From Chitinophagaceae bacterium (GTDB lineage Bacteria > Bacteroidota > Bacteroidia > Chitinophagales > Chitinophagaceae), in NCBI GenBank assembly GCA_009996555.1, contig JAACZX010000466.1, positions 1 through 12,961 of the forward strand: a stretch of DNA of 12,961 nt, given 5' to 3'. A model generated the notes under the pieces. That model did no database searches and had not been told where the DNA came from. It saw only the letters and a program-made list of their open reading frames with translations. The translations under genes and the position numbers were made by a program. Below, piece after piece: positions 8,052 to 12,961 of this stretch. Position 1 is the first letter of the stretch. Each line of letters starts with the position of its first letter.

Positions 8052-8741
8052 ATGAGTAACCAAAATCAAACGCTCGAAACAATACAGGATATCCGTAACA
8101 TGATGGACAGAAGCAGCCGCTTTTTAAGCCTGAGTGGCTTGAGTGGTGTGGGTGCAGGTATATGCGCCCTTGTGGGTGCTTGGTTTGCCAATGCTGTTAT
8201 TGCTGGTTCAGATCGATTGAAAGATGTAAAAGGGGCAGGTATTGGCCGGCAGTATGATAATGGTGGAAACGGGCTTGATGTACTGCAATCGTTTATGGGG
8301 CACCGTTTGTTTATGATCGCTGGTATTACATTAATATCGGCTATTGTAGTGGCGGTTGTGTTTACGTATATCCGTAGCAGTAAGCAAGGTATTCCGTTGT
8401 GGAGCGCCACGGCACAACGCCTGGTGTGGAATGTTGCCGTTCCGTTGGTAGCAGGAGGTTTGTTTCTTTTAAAACTGATTGAAGCAGGTGTGTATGGTTT
8501 AATTGCACCTGGCTGTCTTATTTTTTACGGTATAGCATTGATCAACGGAGCGAAGTACACCATTGGAGAAATCCGTTTTCTTGGTTATGCTATGACAGCA
8601 CTTGGATTAATTAATTGTTGGTTTCCGGGTTACGGGCTTTATTTTTGGGCCGCCGGATTTGGCCTGTTACATATAATATATGGTGTGGTGATGTGGAATA
8701 AATATGAACGGGGTGTTACGCAAACGGAGAAAAAAATATGA
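8052..8741 (+). CDS. multi-spanning membrane protein of unknown function, first gene of the regulator-creD set
   Basis: A 229-residue inner-membrane protein with no domain I can name. A short hydrophilic N-terminus (1-22) precedes about five or six hydrophobic segments, roughly 24-51, 86-107, 124-145, 147-167, 175-190 and 195-214. A glycine-rich, charged loop lies at 52-80 between the first two, and the tail (215-229) is basic and polar. There is no signal peptidase site. The stop overlaps the start of the winged-helix gene (ATGA, 8738-8741), implying translational coupling. The inverted repeat just upstream suggests control by that regulator. It may act as a sensor or partner for the regulator, or as an envelope protein needed alongside CreD; neither is shown. 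Coding status is strong, function unknown. Confidence 0.85.
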   Translation: MSNQNQTLETIQDIRNMMDRSSRFLSLSGLSGVGAGICALVGAWFANAVIAGSDRLKDVKGAGIGRQYDNGGNGLDVLQSFMGHRLFMIAGITLISAIVVAVVFTYIRSSKQGIPLWSATAQRLVWNVAVPLVAGGLFLLKLIEAGVYGLIAPGCLIFYGIALINGAKYTIGEIRFLGYAMTALGLINCWFPGYGLYFWAAGFGLLHIIYGVVMWNKYERGVTQTEKKI

Positions 8742-9040
8742 AGCTTCCAATAGAACAGCTGCAAAAAGTATTCGACAGCCGGGTGCGGTTAGGCATTATG
8801 AGTGCGTTAATGGTGAATGCGCAGGTTAGTTTTAATGAACTGAAAGAACTGATCAATGTAACCGACGGAAACCTTGCTTCGCATTTAAAAGCATTGGAAG
8901 AAAGCGGTTATATAAAAGTGAACAAAGGTTTTGTGGGCAGGAAAACAAATACAACATACGCAGTAACCAAGGCAGGAGAGAAAGCATTCCGCCTGCACCT
9001 TGATGCACTTGAGCAAATGATCAAGCAAATGGGAAAGTAA
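8738..9040 (+). CDS. small winged-helix transcriptional regulator (ArsR/MarR-like, HTH_27 type)
   Basis: A 100-residue, single-domain DNA-binding protein. Residues 7-26 form the first helices (FDSRVRLGIMSAL), SFNELKELIN (31-40) is helix 2, and TDGNLASHLKALEESGYI (42-59) is the recognition helix with the typical N-x-SxHLxxLEExGYI pattern. The wing is about 60-77 (KGFVGRKTNTTYAVT), and 81-98 is a C-terminal helix suited to dimerisation. No ligand-binding or receiver domain is present, and the cysteine pairs of metal-sensing ArsR proteins are absent (there are no cysteines). The gene overlaps the upstream membrane-protein gene by 4 bp and lies 53 bp before creD. Matching inverted repeats in front of both transcription units make autoregulation and control of creD likely. 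Whether it represses or activates cannot be told; overlap with promoter elements favours repression. Confidence 0.88.
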   Translation: MKLPIEQLQKVFDSRVRLGIMSALMVNAQVSFNELKELINVTDGNLASHLKALEESGYIKVNKGFVGRKTNTTYAVTKAGEKAFRLHLDALEQMIKQMGK

Positions 9041-9046
9041 AATTTT

Positions 9047-9081
9047 TTTGTCAATAAACTTTGAAATACAAAGTACTTTTA
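9047..9081 (+). promoter_or_regulatory. candidate internal promoter for creD
   Basis: TTTG at 9047-9050 and TACTTTTA at 9074-9081 (one base off TAnnTTTG) are 23 bp apart, the long end of the accepted range. The operator copy at 9058-9074 sits between the two elements. The leader would be about 7-12 nt. No terminator follows the regulator gene, so readthrough from upstream is also expected. Confidence 0.3.
9058..9074. promoter_or_regulatory. operator-like inverted repeat ACTTTG-N5-CAAAGT, copy 2
   Basis: ACTTTG (9058-9063), spacer AAATA, CAAAGT (9069-9074), followed by ACTTTT. Half-sites, 5-bp spacing and the trailing RCTTTT all match copy 1 at 8029-8045, although the genes behind the two copies are unrelated. 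It lies in the 53-bp gap before creD, centred 28 bp from the ATG. I noticed no third copy of this dyad in the window. Confidence 0.62.
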
Positions 9082-9093
9082 AAATAAACAAAA

Positions 9094-10458
9094 ATGAACA
9101 CGCAACAGCAACCTTCGTTCTGGCAACGGTATGGTATTTTCATCAAATCGGTCCTTGTAGGATTTCTTATTCTTGTCCTTCTCATCCCCACTGCATTTAT
9201 TGTAGAGCTGGTGCGTGAGCGGCAGGACAGGCAACGTGAAGTAATAGCAGAGGTAAGTTCTAAATGGGCAACGGCACAAATTGTAAGCGGCCCATTCCTG
9301 CTTATTCCTTACCATGAAAAAATTATTGACGACAAAGGCAAAGTGGTCCTGGTAAAACGGATGATGCATTACCTGCCTGAAACAGAAAATGTAAATGGCC
9401 AGCTTTTTCCTGAAGAGCGGCACAGAAGTATTTTTAAGATCATTCTTTACAAATCAGATCTTACCATCAGCGGAAAATTTTTACCCGTGCAGTTAAACGA
9501 AATAGGTGTTGATCCTGCAGATGTATTGTGGAATGAAGTGAGGCTTTGCCTTGGCATTTCCGATAACCGTGGTATTGCCGAAGCGTTATCACTGAAATGG
9601 AACGGTCAAACAGCATCAATGGACCCCGGTTTTCCTTCAACTGATATTGCCAGTTCAGGTGTAAGCAGTTTGCTGATGAATGCAGATGCGTTGAAGGATT
9701 CAGCACACACGTTTGAGCTGAAATTAAAACTGAAAGGATCGGAACGCCTTTATTTTACACCGCTTGGTAAACAAACGAATGTACAATTACAATCAACCTG
9801 GCCCGATCCTGCTTTCGATGGAAAATTTTTGCCAACACAATCAACTGTTACCGATAAAGGATTTACAGCCAGCTGGAACATCCTGCATTTTACACGTGAT
9901 ATTCCCCAGTTATGGAAAGATGAAAAACAGCATATCGATTCAACAGCATTTGGAGTTGAATTGTTGCAGGGAATTGACTCGTACAGCAAAACAATGCGTA
10001 CAGTTAAATATGCAATACTGTTTATTGCACTCACCTTTTTTCTTTACTTCTTTATTGAAATACTGAAAAAAAGAAGTGTACATCCGTTGCAATATGTATT
10101 GGTGGGGCTGGCTTTGTGTATCTTCTACACATTGTTACTTTCCGTTTCGGAATACACAGGTTTTAATATAGCTTATCTTATTTCATCTATTGCAACCATC
10201 GGGCTCATTACAGCATACACATACAGTATTTTTAAACAGGTTGGAATTGCTCTTGCATTGCTGGTGTTTCTTTCATCACTCTACGGGTTTATTTATATCC
10301 TTATTCAGTTGCAGGATGGTGCTTTATTGTTCGGCAGCATCGGCTTGTTCATACTGCTTGCTATTGTGATGTATTATTCAAAGAAAATTGATTGGTATGG
10401 TGATAGCAAACGAACTGTATCAACAGAACCAATCACTGATAATATTTCTGCACCATGA
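9094..10458 (+). CDS. creD: CreD family inner-membrane protein
   Basis: A 454-residue homologue of E. coli CreD (450 residues), an inner-membrane protein tied to envelope integrity; in proteobacteria it is controlled by the CreBC two-component system, and altered creD expression affects colicin E2 and beta-lactam phenotypes. One N-terminal membrane segment (about 17-38) is followed by a large periplasmic domain (about 40-300) containing SGPFLLIPY (65-73), the MMHYLPE region (90-96), SDLTISGKFLP (121-131) and STWPDPAFDGKFLP (234-247). A C-terminal bundle follows at about 305-323, 332-350, 358-376, 381-402 and 409-427. Family-typical strings include TVKYAILFIALTFF (303-316), HPLQYVLVGLAL (330-341), SEYTGF (352-357) and KIDWY (431-435). 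No CreB or CreC homologue is visible; a winged-helix gene sits directly upstream instead. The stop overlaps the next gene by 4 bp. Confidence 0.93.
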   Translation: MNTQQQPSFWQRYGIFIKSVLVGFLILVLLIPTAFIVELVRERQDRQREVIAEVSSKWATAQIVSGPFLLIPYHEKIIDDKGKVVLVKRMMHYLPETENVNGQLFPEERHRSIFKIILYKSDLTISGKFLPVQLNEIGVDPADVLWNEVRLCLGISDNRGIAEALSLKWNGQTASMDPGFPSTDIASSGVSSLLMNADALKDSAHTFELKLKLKGSERLYFTPLGKQTNVQLQSTWPDPAFDGKFLPTQSTVTDKGFTASWNILHFTRDIPQLWKDEKQHIDSTAFGVELLQGIDSYSKTMRTVKYAILFIALTFFLYFFIEILKKRSVHPLQYVLVGLALCIFYTLLLSVSEYTGFNIAYLISSIATIGLITAYTYSIFKQVGIALALLVFLSSLYGFIYILIQLQDGALLFGSIGLFILLAIVMYYSKKIDWYGDSKRTVSTEPITDNISAP

Positions 10459-10931
10459 TAAAGCTTTTAAAAAAAATTCGCAGCAGTGTGCTGGTAATCT
10501 TAACGCACACATTTGCTTTACCTGTACTGAAGATTGTGCGGCGAAAGAAAAAATTCCCTTACAATATGGAGCAGCTAAGTGCATTTCCTTACGAAACTGT
10601 AGGCAATGAATTATGGCAAACAATGAACGCACATAATCTGCGGTTGCTTCCATATTATGAGCGGCATGATATTAAACATGTAGTACTCAATTATCCGTTT
10701 ACAGATGAAGGTGAAGTGTGCCTGCAGTTTTTTATGCTGGCAAACGGGCGGATTTCGTTTCCCGTTCTTGCAACAGTAATTTATGGATTGGTAACCATGC
10801 CTGAATATTATCATTCATTCAAAAAAGCATACCAACGGGGAAAAACAGCAGGCGATTTTTCAAAACTCGATTGGTTTGCGATTATGCCCGAGCAGTTGAT
10901 ACAGGTTCGTAAACAATATCAAATAGTGTAA
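10455..10931 (+). CDS. Coq4-like protein with HDxxHx11E metal-binding motif
   Basis: A 158-residue protein resembling the Coq4 family. It carries the family's exact metal-ligand pattern: H71, D72, H75 and E87, with 11 residues between H75 and E87 (HDIKH...DEGE). In eukaryotes and some bacteria Coq4 acts in ubiquinone assembly, including removal and hydroxylation at ring carbon C1. The N-terminus is basic with a short hydrophobic stretch (10-26), suggesting peripheral membrane association. The protein is shorter than yeast Coq4 (335 residues), essentially just the core. Bacteroidota normally make menaquinone, so ubiquinone synthesis is not implied; another prenyl-lipid or quinone-related role is possible. 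Its start overlaps the creD stop (ATGA) and the kinase gene follows after 4 bp, so it belongs to the operon. Confidence 0.72.
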   Translation: MIKLLKKIRSSVLVILTHTFALPVLKIVRRKKKFPYNMEQLSAFPYETVGNELWQTMNAHNLRLLPYYERHDIKHVVLNYPFTDEGEVCLQFFMLANGRISFPVLATVIYGLVTMPEYYHSFKKAYQRGKTAGDFSKLDWFAIMPEQLIQVRKQYQIV

Positions 10932-10935
10932 TTCT

Positions 10936-11271
10936 ATGAAGTCGTTTTATTATGCTGTCAGCGGATTGCTGTATGCTTTGCGGAAAGAGTACAATCTGCG
11001 TTTACATGCCGGCAGTGCAGCAGCTGTTTGTATTGCCGGTTTGTTCCTGCACATTTCTGCAATGGAATGGATGCTGGTGATCATGTGTATGGTTGCTGTT
11101 ATTGCAGCAGAATTAATAAATACCGCACTTGAAATTTTGTGCGATCATGTAACACCGGAGCAACACCCATCCATAAAAATGGTAAAAGATATTGCAGCAG
11201 CTGCAGTATTGGTTGTAAGTACCGGTGCAGCTATTGTTGGTGCTATGATCTTTATACCTAAACTTTTTTAA
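10936..11271 (+). CDS. dgkA: DgkA-type integral-membrane lipid kinase (diacylglycerol or undecaprenol kinase)
   Basis: A 111-residue three-helix membrane kinase of the prokaryotic diacylglycerol kinase family (E. coli 121). The cytoplasmic amphipathic start carries ALRKEYNLRLH (14-24). Membrane segments are about 25-40, 43-62 and 86-107. The catalytic signature is complete: E59 and N62 in AELINTALEIL, E66, D70, and K84-D85 with AAAAVL following. The enzyme phosphorylates diacylglycerol or undecaprenol with ATP, recycling lipids from envelope polymer synthesis. Gram-positive members are undecaprenol kinases, and which substrate this one uses cannot be read from sequence. Gaps of 4 bp before and 8 bp after place it in the operon. 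Confidence 0.9.
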   Translation: MKSFYYAVSGLLYALRKEYNLRLHAGSAAAVCIAGLFLHISAMEWMLVIMCMVAVIAAELINTALEILCDHVTPEQHPSIKMVKDIAAAAVLVVSTGAAIVGAMIFIPKLF

Positions 11272-11279
11272 GCTCAGTT

Positions 11280-11912
11280 ATGCAACGAATTTTATTTTTC
11301 TCCGTTGGCTTTTCATTGTTGCTGTATGCTTTTCGTGTATGGTACACCGGCAGTTTCCTGTTCCTGTTTATTCCATGGAATTTGTTTCTTGCATGGCTTC
11401 CATTGTATTTCAGCAGTCAGCTCAGGAGCGCTGGTTTTTCTTTCCGCAACCTGTCATTCATGGCTTTGTGGCTGTTGTTCTTTCCTAATTCACCTTACCT
11501 GATCACCGATCTGTTTCATCTTGAACAAAGAGCAGGAGTTCCCTTGTATTACGATCTGGTATTGTTGTTTATGGCTGCATGGAATGGATTACTTATGGGT
11601 TTATTATCATTAAGAAACATCGAACGTTTTTTATTACAGCGGTTTTCTGTTCTTAAAGTGCGGGCTGTTATTTTTTCATGCATTGCGTTGTGCGGTTTTG
11701 GTATTTATCTTGGCAGGTACGACAGGTATAACAGCTGGCACCTGGTAACTCAACCATTGGATCTGCTGAAAGGTATTGCTGCAAAAATTATGTATCCGGC
11801 ATCGCATCCCGGAGCGTGGGCTGTAACCATTTTGTTTACTGTGGTGTTGTTGCTCATCTATGAAGCACTAAAAAAAATGCCTGCTCATTTTAATGAGCAG
11901 GCATCCTTATGA
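11280..11912 (+). CDS. DUF1361 multi-spanning membrane protein
   Basis: A 210-residue integral membrane protein of the DUF1361 family. Family-typical strings are WNLFLAWLPLYFS (33-45), LWLLFFPNSPYLITDLFHL (63-81), YDLVLLFMAAWNGLL (91-105) and GIYLGRYDRYNSWH (141-154). About six hydrophobic segments are visible (roughly 3-20, 26-46, 57-77, 91-110, 129-146 and 179-196). Function is unknown for the family. The gene is the last of the plus-strand set, 8 bp after dgkA. Codons 200-209 (MPAHFNEQAS) are written across a 13-bp inverted repeat that probably terminates the opposing gene, which limits what this tail can encode. Confidence 0.87.
   Translation: MQRILFFSVGFSLLLYAFRVWYTGSFLFLFIPWNLFLAWLPLYFSSQLRSAGFSFRNLSFMALWLLFFPNSPYLITDLFHLEQRAGVPLYYDLVLLFMAAWNGLLMGLLSLRNIERFLLQRFSVLKVRAVIFSCIALCGFGIYLGRYDRYNSWHLVTQPLDLLKGIAAKIMYPASHPGAWAVTILFTVVLLLIYEALKKMPAHFNEQASL
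11870..11904 (-). terminator. intrinsic terminator of the Omp85-like gene, embedded in the DUF1361 coding sequence
   Basis: A perfect 13-bp inverted repeat, ATGCCTGCTCATT (11877-11889) and AATGAGCAGGCAT (11892-11904), around a 2-nt centre (in practice a loop of four or more). Read on the minus strand it is followed by seven T residues (11876-11870), the form of a strong rho-independent terminator. It begins 21 nt past the minus-strand stop codon at 11926. Read on the plus strand the hairpin is followed by CCTTATGAAAAAG, not a T-run, so it should work mainly on the minus-strand transcript. Confidence 0.85.
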
Positions 11913-11925
11913 AAAAGTAAGCTGA

Positions 11926-12961
11926 TTAAAAATCGAGACCAACTGATAAATGCATGACTGGTTTTCCCTGGAAGATGCCGTTCATTTGCCAGCCGGCATC
12001 AAAGCGAAGGAAGTAGCCGAGCAATGTACTTCTTGCACCAAAACCATAACTGCCAAGGAAAGGACCAACGCCCGGTGCTTTAATGGTAACTGTAACCGGA
12101 CTGTTTGGATCGTTTGCATCGGTATATGAAACCTCTGGTCTTCCGATCTTATTGTAGCGGCCATTCCATGCAGTACCAAGATCAATAAACTGTACTAACT
12201 GGAAATTACGCAGGAATGCATTGTTGATTGGTTTATTAAAGAATGTAGTGAACACGGGCAAACGTAATTCACTGTTAATGACAAGTGCATTGTTTCCGTT
12301 TGCTGCATTTTGTGTAAAGCCACGCAGGTTTACTGCCAGCGATTCGTACACATAACTCTGATCTGCTGCCGGACGGTTTGCTGTATTGAAATAGCGTTCT
12401 TTAACAACACCGTTTCGTACAACCTGGTTTTGACCGAGCATAATCCAACCATCAGTACCACCCAGGTAATAAATAAATTTATTATCGCCCCATGATACAT
12501 CTGCAGCACCACGCACTGCCCAGATAAAGTTGCGGTAAATGCGCAGGTAATGACGGGCATCAAAACCAAAATTGAACGTAAGATCACCGGGGCGTTCAGA
12601 ATAATTACCGCCTAAACGGTTGAACATTTCCACCCAGCCTTTTGCACGGAAACCATTCCAGATGTTGGTAACAGGGTTAATGGTATTGTCGTGTACAAAT
12701 TCAACTCTGCCTAATGCAAAGTTTTCATCAAGATTTGGTTCGGCAAGTGAACCTGCAATCTGGTCGTTACTTTTTACAATGTACACATCTCTGCGTATAC
12801 CGGCTGTTACCTGTATACGTTGTACTTCGTTTAACGGATAGGCGATGTTCCCCTGGTAAATACTGTTGAGTATTTGCACAGGAAACACACCTCTTGCTGT
12901 TTGTATCGCATTTCCAATAACGGAAGCACGGTAATAAGTAAGTCCCCAGTCAATGCGGCGT
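11926..12961 (-). CDS. Omp85/BamA-TamA-like outer-membrane barrel, C-terminal part (5' end outside window)
   Basis: The last 344 codons of a larger outer-membrane protein. The frame is open to the right edge, so the in-frame GTG at 12888 is not treated as the start. The sequence alternates in the manner of amphipathic beta-strands. It contains LRGF (R near 12324), the form of the (V/I)RG(F/Y) motif in the loop that folds into Omp85 barrels, followed by LVINSELRLPVF. It ends with FLRFDAGW and then HLSVGLDF, with the C-terminal phenylalanine recognised by the BAM machinery. The pieces VEFVHDNT, FDARHYLRIYRN and IYYLGGTDGW resemble Bacteroidota proteins in which such a barrel follows a WD40/TolB-like propeller, but that N-terminal part is not visible. 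The expected role is outer-membrane protein insertion or secretion. Confidence 0.82.
   Translation of the reverse strand, partial: RRIDWGLTYYRASVIGNAIQTARGVFPVQILNSIYQGNIAYPLNEVQRIQVTAGIRRDVYIVKSNDQIAGSLAEPNLDENFALGRVEFVHDNTINPVTNIWNGFRAKGWVEMFNRLGGNYSERPGDLTFNFGFDARHYLRIYRNFIWAVRGAADVSWGDNKFIYYLGGTDGWIMLGQNQVVRNGVVKERYFNTANRPAADQSYVYESLAVNLRGFTQNAANGNNALVINSELRLPVFTTFFNKPINNAFLRNFQLVQFIDLGTAWNGRYNKIGRPEVSYTDANDPNSPVTVTIKAPGVGPFLGSYGFGARSTLLGYFLRFDAGWQMNGIFQGKPVMHLSVGLDF

Noticed and set aside
10455..10931. Calling the Coq4-like gene a ubiquinone biosynthesis gene
   Set aside because: The motif supports the family, but nothing here supports ubiquinone production and the lineage normally makes menaquinone.
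12886..12888. GTG as the start of the Omp85-like gene
   Set aside because: The frame stays open to the window edge with barrel-like sequence upstream of it, so the gene is simply truncated by the window.
1..12961. Mobile element, prophage, CRISPR array, tRNA or rRNA
   Set aside because: No transposase, integrase, terminal repeats, spaced direct repeats or RNA gene structure seen; genes are contiguous and of even character.

Overview
The window reads as a chromosomal segment of a Bacteroidota bacterium, probably close to Chitinophagaceae; the phylum is fairly secure and the family is a guess. The evidence is the protein content (DUF5686 protein with a CarboxypepD_reg-like domain, a Bacteroidota-type Omp85 barrel, a very large TraB/GumN protein), the lack of Shine-Dalgarno sequences, and several upstream sequences resembling the Bacteroidota promoter (TTG/TTTG, about 18-23 bp, TAnnTTTG). 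Coding density is high. I saw no mobile element, CRISPR array, tRNA or rRNA, and no obvious sign of recent transfer.

Left part (1-5387). A gamma-class carbonic anhydrase-like protein on the minus strand runs off the left edge. It diverges from a class III PLP aminotransferase, which is followed on the plus strand by a 1166-residue secreted protein. That protein has an N-terminal TraB/GumN (Tiki-like) domain, three diverged ~150-residue repeats, a helical repeat region and a small C-terminal domain.

Middle (5384-8051). A DUF5686 outer-membrane protein on the minus strand meets the TraB/GumN gene tail to tail, with the two stop codons overlapping by 4 bp. A 169-bp divergent intergenic region separates it from the next operon.

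Right part (8052-11912) is a compact plus-strand gene set: unknown multi-spanning membrane protein, small winged-helix regulator, CreD, Coq4-like protein, DgkA-type lipid kinase, DUF1361 membrane protein. Genes overlap by 4 bp or lie 4-8 bp apart, except for one 53-bp gap before creD. The inverted repeat ACTTTG-N5-CAAAGT occurs both before the first gene and in that gap, so the winged-helix protein probably controls both transcription units, including its own. The set looks like an envelope maintenance or envelope lipid operon under one-component control.

Right edge (11913-12961). The C-terminal barrel of an Omp85/BamA-like protein on the minus strand runs off the window. Its likely intrinsic terminator lies inside the 3' end of the DUF1361 coding sequence.

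Most interesting points: the twin operator, the Coq4-type HDxxHx11E protein in a lineage normally using menaquinone, the repeat-built TraB/GumN protein, and the terminator embedded in an opposing gene.
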